64,000 nucleotides of DNA from assembly GCF_031759225.1 (NCBI RefSeq), contig NZ_CP134494.1, positions 436,001 to 500,000 on the forward strand. The letters run 5' to 3'. The position numbers and the translations under genes are program-made. Below are positions 35,163-43,627 of this stretch, piece after piece. Every line of letters starts with the position of its first letter. Within the stretch, counting starts at the first letter, position 1. The notes under the pieces are model-generated. The model ran no database searches. It had not been told where the DNA came from and worked only from the letters and a program-made list of their open reading frames with translations. The stretch is from Mesobacillus jeotgali (GTDB lineage Bacteria > Bacillota > Bacilli > Bacillales > Cytobacillaceae).

Positions 35163-35687
35163 ATGGCTAAATTTGCAGTAGATCAGGCGCACTCAGCAGT
35201 TGGATTTGAAGTGAAACACATGATGGTATCAAAGGTAAAGGGAAATTTCGGTTCGTATACAGCTGACGTTGAAGCAGCAGACCTGACTGATTTAACAACA
35301 GCGTCAATCGCATTCAAAATTGATGTAGCAAGCATCGACACACGCAACGAGGACCGCGAAAATCACTTGAAATCAGCAGATTTCTTTGATGTGGAAAACT
35401 ATCCAACAATCGATTTCAAATCAACAAGCATCACTCGCGATGGCGATGATTACAAAGTAATTGGCGACCTGACAATCAAGGACGTAACAAAGCCAGTCAC
35501 ATTCGACGTTGAATACGGCGGCAAAGGCACAAACCCATGGGGCGTGGAAGTTTACGGATTCGAAGCAGAAGCAAAAGTAAACCGTGAAGAATTCGGCCTT
35601 ACATGGAATGCTCCACTTGAAACAGGCGGCGTTCTAGTCGGCAAAGATATCAAGATCAAAGTAGAACTAGAAGTAAATCCAGCATAA
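35163..35687 (+). CDS. YceI family protein
   Basis: 174 residues, a complete YceI lipocalin-like barrel: FAVDQAHSAVGFEVKHMMVS at the start, then NYPTIDFKSTSI, GDLTIKDVTKPVTFDVEYGG and the end FGLTWNAPLETGGVLVGKDI. The family binds isoprenoids such as polyprenyl quinones. No signal peptide, so cytoplasmic. The MhqR-type operator upstream ties it to quinone or electrophile stress, which suits a quinone-binding fold. GGGGG precedes the ATG. A remnant of a second copy is at 38229. Confidence 0.92.
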   Translation: MAKFAVDQAHSAVGFEVKHMMVSKVKGNFGSYTADVEAADLTDLTTASIAFKIDVASIDTRNEDRENHLKSADFFDVENYPTIDFKSTSITRDGDDYKVIGDLTIKDVTKPVTFDVEYGGKGTNPWGVEVYGFEAEAKVNREEFGLTWNAPLETGGVLVGKDIKIKVELEVNPA

Positions 35688-35690
35688 TGG

Positions 35691-35728
35691 AAAAAAGGGC
35701 GGCTATCCAAGAGGAAGCCGCCCTTTGC
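35691..35728. terminator. bidirectional terminator
   Basis: AAAGGGCGGCT pairs with AGCCGCCCTTT; shared by yceI and the convergent GNAT gene. Confidence 0.92.
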
Positions 35729-35729
35729 T

Positions 35730-36185
35730 TTACAGTTCCATAGTCATAAATACACTATTGAGATCCTCCGAATAATTCCCAAATGGAGGGCAATAAACAA
35801 AGCCGTATTTTTCATAGAGCTTCCTTGCAGGGATGAATGCCTCCATCGAACCAGTTTCCAGGCTCAATCTTGAATAGCCGCGCTCCCTGGCTTCCGTGAT
35901 GATATGTTCGAGCATTGCCTGTGCGACGCCTTTTCGGAGGTGAGCGCTGGAGGTTCTCATTGATTTAAGCTCGCCATGCTGGGAATCAAGCTCTTTCAAT
36001 GCACCACAACCCATTAATTGCTCGCCTTCCCAGATTGTCCAAAAGGTAATCTCAGGTTTTTTTAACTCATCAAGCCCCAGAGCATGGATGCTCTCGGGAG
36101 GGGAGTGAAGCTCCATCCCTTGCAAATGTTCTCCAATCAATGAAACCACTGCAGAACCTGTTAGGTCATCAACTATAATATTCAT
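35730..36185 (-). CDS. GNAT family N-acetyltransferase (YsnE-like)
   Basis: 151 residues. Core: ELKSMRTSSAHLRKGVAQAM (acetyl-CoA loop RKGVAQ) and LETGSMEAFIPARKLYEKYGF. This resembles Bacillus YsnE-type acetyltransferases acting on small molecules. It starts 15 bases after the stop of the YdeI-like gene on the same strand, so the two form an operon. Confidence 0.85.
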   Translation of the reverse strand: MNIIVDDLTGSAVVSLIGEHLQGMELHSPPESIHALGLDELKKPEITFWTIWEGEQLMGCGALKELDSQHGELKSMRTSSAHLRKGVAQAMLEHIITEARERGYSRLSLETGSMEAFIPARKLYEKYGFVYCPPFGNYSEDLNSVFMTMEL

Positions 36186-36200
36186 CCTATACTCCCGACT

Positions 36201-36851
36201 CTATTTCTTTTTCTGACGGAATAGATCCATGGTTTTATACCCTTCCGATAAGACCTCGACCATCTGTGCCTGGCGTTTATCGCGTGTTGCTTGCTGCTTG
36301 GCCGAAAAAATATAACGCGCCCAATCTTTTTGATAGCCAGGTGTCAGCTCTTTGTAAAATTTAAGTTCAGTTGGATGGTCCGCAAGCAGTTTTTCTATGT
36401 CTATGACATGAGCCTCATAATCAGCCACACACTGGCTTGCAGCTATTGACTTCTGGGCTCGCTTTTTTTCACGCTTTAATCCTACGACAGTAAACACATC
36501 GTCCATACTGACCATTCTCGAAAATTTAATATCGCTATTTTCCACATAACCGTCTTCGCCAACCTTCATGGCTGGGAAAATCTCATCTCTATGTACATAG
36601 GATTCATATCGTTTGTTCCCTTTTTTCGGGTAAGCAAAAAATAAGTAACCTTTTTCTTGCAAGCTCTCCCCATTAATGATTCTTTTTGTGTGATCTACCA
36701 TATCCTCAATACTCTGAACGAAAATGAAAATACCATCATGATCTTCGGAAATTTTGGTGTTATAACCATCGAAAAGATCATAATCACCTGGTTGGTTGAG
36801 AACAGCCAGATTCCTATACTTAGTCAGATTCAACTTATCTATGATTGTCAT
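36201..36851 (-). CDS. YdeI/OmpD-associated-like protein
   Basis: 216 residues. The C-terminal part, KELTPGYQKDWARYIFSAKQ followed by QATRDKRQAQMVEVLSEGYK, matches the C-terminal signature of the YdeI/OmpD-associated (DUF1905/bacteriocin-protection) family. The N-terminal 120 residues form an alpha/beta domain that I do not recognise. Cytosolic. Start ATG at 36851 follows GGAG. First gene of a two-gene operon with the GNAT. Confidence 0.65.
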   Translation of the reverse strand: MTIIDKLNLTKYRNLAVLNQPGDYDLFDGYNTKISEDHDGIFIFVQSIEDMVDHTKRIINGESLQEKGYLFFAYPKKGNKRYESYVHRDEIFPAMKVGEDGYVENSDIKFSRMVSMDDVFTVVGLKREKKRAQKSIAASQCVADYEAHVIDIEKLLADHPTELKFYKELTPGYQKDWARYIFSAKQQATRDKRQAQMVEVLSEGYKTMDLFRQKKK

Positions 36852-36972
36852 AATTTACTCCTTTGGCTATAAAGTATTATGTACCTATTGATTTTTATCT
36901 TTATTATAGAATATATAAAGTGGTATGATGCAATGGCTAAATCATATAAAAATTAAGAAATGAGTGTTCGGC

Positions 36973-38217
36973 ATGGGAAATGAAAATCTCAGGGAGGATT
37001 GGTTAAAGAATATCATCCTCTTTTTGAGCAGCCAGACGATTTCCTTATTTGGATCGTCCCTGGTTCAATACGCGATCATGTGGCATATCACCTTGACCAC
37101 GGAATCTGGTTTAATGATGACCCTGTTCATCATTTGCGGGTTCATTCCCACCTTTTTATTGTCACCCGTTGCAGGGGTGTGGGCGGACCGCTATAATCGG
37201 AAAATATTGATTGTTTTATCTGATGGCCTTATTGCTATCTCGACGTTGATTCTGGCCATTCTCTTTTTGATGGGGTATGACTCCGTTTGGCTGCTGTTTG
37301 TCATGGCAGCGGTTCGGGCTCTTGGAACAGGAATTCAAACGCCAGCGGTCGGGGCTATTTTACCGCAGATTGTTCCAAAGGATAAACTGACAAAGGTGAA
37401 CGGTGCGAATGGAAGCATTCAAGCTGTCATCATGTTCGTATCGCCAATGGTCAGTGCCGCTCTATTGGCAATGGCTTCACTTGAGGTCATCTTTTTTATC
37501 GACGTCATTACGGCTGCAATCGCGATTGTCACTTTGTTAGCCTTTTTAAAAATATCAGTTCATGAAAAGGCAGCGGAAAAACAAACGACCAGCTACTTTA
37601 GCGATTTTAAACAAGGGATCAAATACGTGAACGGTCAGGCGTTTCTGAAGCGATTCTTTCTGCTTTTTGCCATTTTCCTCGCGCTCATGGCACCTGCGGC
37701 GTTCCTAACGCCATTGCAGGTTACACGCAGCTTTGGCGGTGATGTTTGGGAGCTGACCGCAATCGAAATTGCCTTTTCAATTGGCATGATGGCAGGTGGA
37801 GCAATCATCGCTACATGGGGCGGCTTTAAAAATAAAGTGAAGACAATGGCATTCGCAGGTTTTATTATGGGAGCCTGTACTTTAGCGTTAGGGATTGTTC
37901 CTATCTTCTGGCTATACCTGGCTTTCATGGCTTTATTCGGAATTGCCATGCCAATCTTTAATACGCCAACTACGGTGTTATTACAGGAGAAAATCGAAGA
38001 GAATTACTTAGGAAGAGTTTTTGGCGTCATGGGGATGATTTCAACCTCAATGATGCCTCTTGGAATGTTGGTCTTCGGTCCAATGGCGGATTTCATTGAT
38101 ATCGAATGGCTGCTAATCGGAACGGGTATATTCATCCTTATTCTTACAGTGTTTTTAGGCCGTGACAAAGTGCTGCTTGAAGCAGGAGAACCTGTTCCTG
38201 TGGTGAGTGAAACGTAA
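36973..38217 (+). CDS. MFS transporter (macrolide-efflux/DHA3-like)
   Basis: 414 residues, 12 spans. N-terminal FLSSQTISLFGSSLVQYAIM and the motif-A-like GVWADRYNRKILIVLSDGLI place it in the DHA3 subgroup of exporters (MefA, Tet(V)-like). Substrate unknown. ATG at 36973 chosen; a GTG three codons earlier is possible. It is divergent from the YdeI-like gene. Confidence 0.85.
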   Translation: MGNENLREDWLKNIILFLSSQTISLFGSSLVQYAIMWHITLTTESGLMMTLFIICGFIPTFLLSPVAGVWADRYNRKILIVLSDGLIAISTLILAILFLMGYDSVWLLFVMAAVRALGTGIQTPAVGAILPQIVPKDKLTKVNGANGSIQAVIMFVSPMVSAALLAMASLEVIFFIDVITAAIAIVTLLAFLKISVHEKAAEKQTTSYFSDFKQGIKYVNGQAFLKRFFLLFAIFLALMAPAAFLTPLQVTRSFGGDVWELTAIEIAFSIGMMAGGAIIATWGGFKNKVKTMAFAGFIMGACTLALGIVPIFWLYLAFMALFGIAMPIFNTPTTVLLQEKIEENYLGRVFGVMGMISTSMMPLGMLVFGPMADFIDIEWLLIGTGIFILILTVFLGRDKVLLEAGEPVPVVSET

Positions 38218-38228
38218 AATAACATCAC

Positions 38229-38316
38229 AACTGTGAAAAGTTCAGTAATGCATGGAATGCTACACTCGAAACAGGCGGAGTTCCAGTCGGTAAAGATAAC
38301 GGTCAAAGTAAAAGCT
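38229..38316 (+). pseudogene. remnant of the 3' end of a second yceI gene
   Basis: Reads WNATLETGGVPVGKD in frame, aligning with WNAPLETGGVLVGKD of the intact YceI at 35163, after diverged NCEKFSNA (intact: NREEFGLT). Shortly after, bases are lost and the frame ends. Only about 30 codons remain. It sits between the MFS gene and the largest tandem array. Confidence 0.8.
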
Positions 38317-38326
38317 TAGTTGGTGT

Positions 38327-38370
38327 AACCGCTCGGGGGGACAAAAGACCTCGGGGCGGTTATTTTTTTG
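38327..38370 (+). terminator. terminator after the MFS gene and yceI remnant
   Basis: AACCGC pairs with GCGGTT around an imperfect inner stem, then seven T. Confidence 0.75.
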
Positions 38371-38401
38371 AGCGCAGGGTGGATGGATAGTTGAGGTTAT
38401 A

Positions 38402-39690
38402 ACGGGTTTGAGTGCTGCCGGGGTAATGCTGTCAAAGTAGAGAAGGAATCGTGACAGGTTTGGTTACTGGAGAGATAAAGCTGTTAAGAAAGAGAAGGAA
38501 TTGTGACAGGTTTGGTTGCTGGCGGGGTAAAGCTGTCAAGAAAAAGAGGAAATCGTGACAGGTTTGGTTGCTGGCGGGGTAAAGCTGTCAAGAAAAAGAG
38601 GGATTCGTGACAGGTTTGGTTGCTGGCGGGGTAAAGCTGTCAAGAAAGAGAAGGAATCGTGACAGGTTTGGTTGCTGGCGGGGTAAAGCTGTCAAGAAAG
38701 AGAGGGATTCGTGACAGGTTTGGTTGCTGGCGGGGTAAAGTTGTCAAGAAAGAGAAGAAATCGTGACAGGTTTGATTGCTGGAGAGATAAAGCTGTCAAG
38801 AAAAAGAGGAAATCGTGACAGGTTTGGCAATGATTGCCGTAAAGCTGTCAAAAAAAAGCTCAACTTAAGACAGGTTTGGTGTCAAATGAAGAAAAGCTGT
38901 CAAAAGAAAGGCGAACTTAAGACAGGTTTGGTGCCAAACGGAGAAAAGCTGTCAAAAGAAAGGCGAACTTAAGACAGGTTTGATGCCAAACGGGGAAAAG
39001 CTGTCAAAAGAAAGGCGAACTTAAGACAGGTTTGATGCCAATCGCAGAAAAGCTGTCAAAAGAAAGGCGAACTTAAGACAGGTTTGGTGCCAAACGGAGA
39101 AAAGCTGTCAAAAGAAAGGCGAACTTAAGACAGGTTTGATGCCAAACGGGGAAAAGCTGTCAAAAGAAAGGCGAACTTAAGACAGGTTTGATGCCAATCG
39201 CAGAAAAGCTGTCAAAAGAAAGGCGAACTTAAGACAGGTTTGGTGCCAAACGGAGAAAAGCTGTCAAAAGAAAGGCGAACTTAAGACAGGTTTGATGCCA
39301 AACGGGGAAAAGCTGTCAAAAGAAAGGCGAACTTAAGACAGGTTTGATGCCAATCGCAGAAAAGCTGTCAAAAGAAAGGCGAACTTAAGACAGGTTTGAT
39401 GCCAATCGCAGAAAAGCTGTCAAAAGAAAGGCGAACTTAAGACAGGTTTGGCGTCAAATGAAGAAAAGCTGTCAAAAGAAAGGCGAACTTAAGACAGGTT
39501 TGGCGTCAAATGAAGAAAAGCTGTCAAAAGAAAGGCGAACTTAAGACAGGTTTGGCGTCAAACGGGGAAAAGCTGTCAAAAGAAAGGCGAACTTAAGACA
39601 GGTTTGGTGTCAAATGAAGAAAAGCTGTCAGAAGAAAGGCGAACTTAAGACAGGTTTGGCGTCAAACGAAGGAAAGCTGTCAGAAGCAGG
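38402..39690. repeat. tandem array of about 25 units of 52 bp, two unit types
   Basis: Type 1 (about nine units, to about 38865): GACAGGTTTGGTTGCTGGCG, GGGTAAAGCTGTC, then AAGAAAGAGAAGGAATCGT. Type 2 (about sixteen units): GACAGGTTTG, a 13-base variable block, AAAAGCTGTC, then AAAAGAAAGGCGAACTTAA. Every unit has the dyad TGACAG/GACAG ... CTGTC(A) with half-sites about 26-28 bases apart. In type 2 the variable block follows a repeating order of three versions. No gene is present. Confidence 0.95.
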
Positions 39691-39883
39691 ACTATGGTGA
39701 GCCACCCTGGCCATTGGCGCGTTGACAATCATAACGCCAATTTGTTTTTCGTTTTTAAGTAAGAGGTTAGGTGAGGGAGCAAAGGTGGCATGAGCGGGAT
39801 TTCTGGTTTGGAAAACATTATCTTTTAACCTGAAATTTTGGTATACTTTTACCAAAATAATCTAAAGCAAGAGGGTACATATT
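39691..39883 (+). promoter_or_regulatory. promoter region of the AI-2E transporter gene with dyad over the -10
   Basis: ATTGGC...GCCAAT with flanking GTT/AAC at about 39713-39739 forms a terminator-like stem. ATTTTGGTA (39835-39843) and TACCAAAAT (39850-39858) form a perfect 9-bp dyad around TATACT (39842-39847), a probable -10 box. A repressor binding there would block the promoter. Confidence 0.5.
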
Positions 39884-40987
39884 TTGAAAAAATCGAGAGT
39901 ACAGTTTTGGCTGATTCAAATTTTGCTTATATTGACCATTATTTATGTTTCTACAAAGATTTCCTTTATGTTTGAGCCAATCGGGATTTTCATCTCGACG
40001 GTGTTCTTTCCGATTCTGATCACGGGCTTCCTTTATTTCCTGCTGAATCCGGTGGTTGATTTTCTGCAACGGAAGAAAGTGCCGCGCGTGATCGCTATCT
40101 TGATCATTTATGTGGTGTTCGGGGCGCTTTTGGTTCTGGCGATTGGGAATCTGGTTCCAGCTGTTTCCAAGCAGGCGACAGAGCTTGCGAATGATCTTCC
40201 TGTTTTCGCGGATAAAACGACGGAGTATTTTTACGATGTTGTACAGTCTTCAGAGTTTAAAAGCTTCAGGGATGAGCAGCGGGAAATGATTGATACGGTT
40301 CAGGAGCGATTGATTGAGTATGCGAATACTTTGCCGAACAAGCTGACGAATGGATTGAGAGGATTCCTCGGAATTGTCACCAATATCGCGATCATCCTGG
40401 TAACAGTGCCGTTTCTATTGTTTTACATGTTCAAGGATGGGCACAGGTTCCCGCAAGCTGTGTCAAAGTTCATACCGAAAGATTATCGTGATGAAGGGCT
40501 GAAAATCCTGAAGGAGACGGGCGAAACACTTTCCGCCTATATACAGGGTCAGGTGACAGTCGCCTCTGCGGTTGGGATTTTGGCTTTTATCGGGTACTTG
40601 ATCATTGATTTGCGCTATGCCTTGATTATGGCGTTAATCGTCGCATTCACAAACATCATTCCTTATGTTGGACCGATTATTGGCGGAGCTCCAGCCGTAC
40701 TGGTTGGGTTCTTCGATTCACCGACAAAAGCTTTGCTGGTGGTCATCGTCATCCTTGCGGCCCAGCAAATCGAAGGGAACTTGCTGTCGCCGCTTATCCT
40801 TGGTAAAACCCTGGATACTCATCCGGCAACGATTATCATTATTTTACTGGCAGCTGGAAATTTGGCTGGCGTACTGGGGATGGTGTTAGCCGTTCCAACT
40901 TATGCGGTCTCAAAAACAATCGTCTTGAATCTTGTCCGGTTCTTAAGAGCACGGAAAAGGGCAACAATTACCACCGAGGCAACATAA
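39884..40987 (+). CDS. AI-2E family transporter (YueF/YtvI-like)
   Basis: 367 residues with the family layout: two N-terminal spans, a span at about 70, a soluble stretch at about 85-150 (LANDLPVFADKTTEYFYDVV), then five or so spans containing the conserved FTNIIPYVGPIIGGAPA and QQIEGNLLSPLILGKTLDTH. Family members export autoinducer-like compounds or exchange Na+/H+; the role here is open. TTG start 8 bases after AGAGGG. Confidence 0.9.
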   Translation: MKKSRVQFWLIQILLILTIIYVSTKISFMFEPIGIFISTVFFPILITGFLYFLLNPVVDFLQRKKVPRVIAILIIYVVFGALLVLAIGNLVPAVSKQATELANDLPVFADKTTEYFYDVVQSSEFKSFRDEQREMIDTVQERLIEYANTLPNKLTNGLRGFLGIVTNIAIILVTVPFLLFYMFKDGHRFPQAVSKFIPKDYRDEGLKILKETGETLSAYIQGQVTVASAVGILAFIGYLIIDLRYALIMALIVAFTNIIPYVGPIIGGAPAVLVGFFDSPTKALLVVIVILAAQQIEGNLLSPLILGKTLDTHPATIIIILLAAGNLAGVLGMVLAVPTYAVSKTIVLNLVRFLRARKRATITTEAT

Positions 40988-41018
40988 ACTAACATGAGAA
41001 TCCTGGATTAGTCTTTGG

Positions 41019-41055
41019 GCGATAGAGCTGTATTTTAGCTTCTATCGCTTTTTTA
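41019..41055 (+). terminator. terminator of the AI-2E transporter gene
   Basis: GCGATAGA pairs with TCTATCGC, with inner GCT/AGC, followed by six T. Confidence 0.9.
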
Positions 41056-41099
41056 ATACGAATGCCATTAGGTAATCCAGCAAAGTGGGGAGGGATGGT

Positions 41100-41448
41100 A
41101 TGAGGAAGCGGAAAGTGGCTGATACTATTGGCGGTTGTTATGATTGCTGCTGTAATCGCGATCATAAATAAGCCGAATGAAGCTGATTTTGCGATTTGGA
41201 TGGAAGATACTTATGAGGTGCAGTGCCTGGATGAACAATGCGGAGCTTTTCAAATAGAAGAAGGTAATGAAAAAATTTTAATGAACTCAGTACGTGGAGG
41301 CTATGCACCAGGAATTTTCATTACAAAAATAAATAATACCTATAGAAATTTTGAAGATCCTTCCTATCAATTAGACCTTGAAGTAGCAGGTTTCTTCGGG
41401 AAAATAATGATTGAAAATGAAAAGATAAAAAGAATTAACAAAAGGTAA
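41100..41448 (+). pseudogene. frameshifted gene for a small anchored protein
   Basis: ATG at 41100 follows GGGAGGG and reads MRKRK; removing one A from the AAA at about 41112-41114 continues the frame as WLILLAVVMIAAVIAIIN, a perfect N-terminal anchor, into the 106-codon frame that ends at 41448. The rest is an external domain with YEVQCLDEQCGAFQIEEG (two Cys) and SYQLDLEVAGFFGK. The family is unknown. Either a real one-base insertion or an assembly error. Confidence 0.7.
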
Positions 41449-41451
41449 AGT

Positions 41452-41481
41452 GATGCTTTTCCATGAGGGAAAGCATTTTTC
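41452..41481 (+). terminator. terminator
   Basis: ATGCTTTTCC pairs with GGGAAAGCAT (one mismatch pair), then TTTTTC. Confidence 0.7.
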
Positions 41482-41494
41482 TTTTGAAGATAGG

Positions 41495-41557
41495 TGTAAG
41501 GTTTACTTGACACTAAAAGGAAATACTTGTAATTTATATGTAAGGTTAACCTTACAT
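41495..41557 (+). promoter_or_regulatory. promoter and palindromic operator of the HTH gene
   Basis: TTGACA (41507-41512), 17 bases, TAATTT (41530-41535). The expected start point falls in the perfect 20-bp palindrome ATGTAAGGTTAACCTTACAT (41538-41557). A second half-like site, GTGTAAGGTTTAC (41495-41507), borders the -35 box. The pair fits negative autoregulation by the HTH protein. Confidence 0.75.
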
Positions 41558-41574
41558 GAGGAGAGGTATTCATC

Positions 41575-41781
41575 TTGAAAAACAAAGTCAAACACTATAG
41601 GGAACAATTCGGCCTGACCCAAGCGCAACTGGGTGAAAAGGTAAATGTGTCGCGCCAGGCGATCAATGCGATTGAAAAGAATAAATTCGATCCTTCCATC
41701 TGGCTGGCCTATGATTTAGCGAAATTTTTTAATATGACGATTGAGGATTTATTTGAATTTGAGGAGAGTGAGCGAAAGTGA
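41575..41781 (+). CDS. XRE-family transcriptional regulator (YozG-like)
   Basis: 68 residues, almost only a helix-turn-helix: YREQFGLTQAQLGEKVNVSRQ then AINAIEKNKFDPSI. This small class pairs with a membrane-protein gene and autoregulates; here the next gene overlaps by 4 bases and encodes a membrane protein. TTG start 8 bases after GGAGAGG. Likely binds the palindrome upstream. Confidence 0.9.
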   Translation: MKNKVKHYREQFGLTQAQLGEKVNVSRQAINAIEKNKFDPSIWLAYDLAKFFNMTIEDLFEFEESERK

Positions 41782-42230
41782 GTATACTGAAACACCCCGC
41801 CATTAATATCATTTTCATTGGTTTCATGTCTGCCATCTATTCATTCTTTTTTATTTTTACTGCTGGTCATATGGAATTTACAAGTATGCTTTCGCATGGT
41901 AAAACGCTGAACTCGGATTTTTGGAATGGATGGTCCGACTTTTTAAAGACAGGGAATATGAAATACATTGGCTACTTAATCATCGGATTAACGATTGTGA
42001 TTATCGTTCTTATTCTTGTAAAAAGGATGAAGCAATACGACGAATATCAAGTGAGTATACTAGCGAAAAGCCTGTTGGTAGCCGGGATTTTATCCATCAT
42101 GATGATACCTTTTCTCATGCTCATGCTTTTAAGCGACCCAAACTACAGTACGGAAACGATTTTTTTATTTGCCACGGTCCAATGGGTCGGTGTTTTGGTT
42201 TCCTACTTATTTTTTGTTGTCCGTTCTTGA
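41778..42230 (+). CDS. four-span membrane protein paired with HTH regulator
   Basis: 150 residues, spans at about 9-29, 60-80, 95-116 and 126-146, with an external loop after span 1. Typical partner of YozG-like regulators (DUF3796/DUF2178-like arrangement), but I cannot name the family with certainty. GTG start inside the end of the regulator gene (GTGA overlap), so translation is coupled. Confidence 0.7.
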   Translation: MSILKHPAINIIFIGFMSAIYSFFFIFTAGHMEFTSMLSHGKTLNSDFWNGWSDFLKTGNMKYIGYLIIGLTIVIIVLILVKRMKQYDEYQVSILAKSLLVAGILSIMMIPFLMLMLLSDPNYSTETIFLFATVQWVGVLVSYLFFVVRS

Positions 42231-42345
42231 GATAAGTGATGATTTACCAAATGTTCATTTCAATACTTAGAGCCCTACCAACTGTACATAATATTCTGGG
42301 GAAGTCCTTTTTCCTATCTAAAAACAGATCATGGAGGACGATGGA

Positions 42346-42480
42346 ATGAGCGGATCTAAAGAGGAATTGAAAGAACAGCTTAGCGTGCTAACAGCTCGCA
42401 GGGACCGGATGCAGAAGAATCTTTACGAGGTCGAGAAGGAAATCGCGGAAATCACCAATAAGCTGGCTAAGATGAAGTAA
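42346..42480 (+). CDS. 44-residue coiled-coil protein
   Basis: ATG at 42346 lies 8 bases after GGAGG. The protein is highly charged and helical (MSGSKEELKEQLSVLTARRD then a heptad-like YEVEKEIAEITNKLAKMK). A good ribosome site and strong codon pattern support it as real. Function unknown. Confidence 0.6.
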   Translation: MSGSKEELKEQLSVLTARRDRMQKNLYEVEKEIAEITNKLAKMK

Positions 42481-42547
42481 AGGCGACACAAGATGGAAGC
42501 TTATAAAATCAGGGGAAGAGAATGTCCGATGGGCATCCAATTATTTG

Positions 42548-42576
42548 TTGACAAGCTTTGCATACGCATTTAATAT
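42548..42576 (+). promoter_or_regulatory. sigma-A promoter of the riboswitch transcript
   Basis: TTGACA (42548-42553), 17 bases, TAATAT (42571-42576). It starts transcription about 15 bases before the riboswitch. Confidence 0.8.
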
Positions 42577-42597
42577 TTACTTAATAATTGAATACTC

Positions 42598-42716
42598 CTA
42601 AAGGGGAGTAGCTTTTACAGCAAGGTCGTCATTACGGAGTTCATGACTCTCGGCTTTGTTGGCAACCATTGTTGTTAGCAAGACCTTTACCATATTAGCG
42701 GTAAGGGTCTTTTTTG
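42598..42716 (+). promoter_or_regulatory. manganese riboswitch (yybP-ykoY type)
   Basis: The hallmark blocks are present in order: AAAGGGGAGTAGCTTTT, GTCGTCATTACGGAGTTCAT, GACTCTCGGC and GTTGGCAACC. The end forms an intrinsic terminator, AAGACCTTTACC with GGTAAGGGTCTT plus T run. In the known class, Mn2+ binding prevents the terminator and turns on manganese-tolerance genes. The gene downstream encodes a DedA protein. Confidence 0.85.
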
Positions 42717-42720
42717 TCTG

Positions 42721-42757
42721 AAAAACCTTTGCCGGAAATATGGTAAAGGTTTTTTCT
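42721..42757 (+). terminator. second terminator between riboswitch and dedA
   Basis: AAAAACCTTTGCC (42721-42733) pairs with GGTAAAGGTTTTTT (42742-42755). It follows the riboswitch terminator after only a few bases and has a related sequence, as if duplicated. Confidence 0.8.
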
Positions 42758-42791
42758 TTATTGAAGGATTATTAAACTTAAGGAGAATGAC

Positions 42792-43400
42792 ATGGAAAAA
42801 TGGTTAATTGGGATCATGGAGGAATTTGGCTATGCGGGTGTCATGTTCTTGATTGCACTTGAGAACATCTTTCCTCCAATACCATCCGAAGTAATTTTAA
42901 CTTTTGCTGGATTTATGACTGCTTCTACGGATCTTAGTATTGCGGGCGTCATCCTTTCTTCCACCGTGGGATCACTGGTGGGGGCTGTATTGCTATATGG
43001 ACTAGGGAGACAGTTGGGCGTGGAAAAGTTGGGGAGGATTGTTGATAAATGGGGCTATCTTCTTCGGGTAACCAAAAATGATATTTACAAAGCAGATTCC
43101 TGGTTTGACCGATATGGGGCATGGACGGTTTTATTTTGCCGTGTTATTCCATTGCTTCGGAGTCTGATTTCCATTCCCGCTGGCATATCAGGAATGGCAT
43201 TTAGAACATTCCTGCTGTTTACAACAATTGGTACGTTGATCTGGAATTCAGTCCTTGTTTACTTAGGTGCAACTGTCGGAGCTTCCTGGGGAGAAATTGT
43301 TGCGTATATAGATGTGTACTCTCAGTTTATTTATATCATTCTAGTGCTGATCTCAATCAGCCTGTTAATTGTGTTGGTTTTTAGAAAGAGGAAAGTATAG
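42792..43400 (+). CDS. DedA family membrane protein
   Basis: 202 residues, the usual size. Family marks: NIFPPIPSEVILTFAGF near the N-terminus, and the central FDRYGAWTVLFCRVIPLLRS (F/Y-G-x-x-x-V/R-P). DedA proteins act in the cytoplasmic membrane, some as undecaprenyl-phosphate or phospholipid flippases, and affect envelope stress. Placement behind a manganese riboswitch suggests a role in metal homeostasis or envelope adaptation to Mn2+. AAGGAG precedes the ATG. Confidence 0.9.
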   Translation: MEKWLIGIMEEFGYAGVMFLIALENIFPPIPSEVILTFAGFMTASTDLSIAGVILSSTVGSLVGAVLLYGLGRQLGVEKLGRIVDKWGYLLRVTKNDIYKADSWFDRYGAWTVLFCRVIPLLRSLISIPAGISGMAFRTFLLFTTIGTLIWNSVLVYLGATVGASWGEIVAYIDVYSQFIYIILVLISISLLIVLVFRKRKV

Positions 43401-43405
43401 CGGAT

Positions 43406-43440
43406 ACGCTAAGAGCTTATGAAGCTCTTGGCGTTTTTTG
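43406..43440 (+). terminator. terminator of the dedA gene
   Basis: A 12-bp stem, ACGCTAAGAGCT with AGCTCTTGGCGT, then six T. Confidence 0.92.
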
Positions 43441-43627
43441 TGGTAAGTTAAGCCGAAACAGGGGTACGAGGTAAGCATTGAAATTAGAAGGAAAATGACT
43501 CAACGGGAGCTTCATTTGGTTTAGTGAATGCTCTCATTAATTTGAGTTGGAGGATTGCACCTTTTTTGTTGAATTTCAATAAATGCGGGTGAATTCAAGT
43601 ACTCAGTTGAAAAAAAGGAGGCATTTG

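Noticed and set aside
38402..39690. CRISPR-like array
   Set aside because: Whole 52-bp units are conserved; the 13-base variable blocks come from a handful of recurring versions, no spacers of 30 bases, no cas genes.
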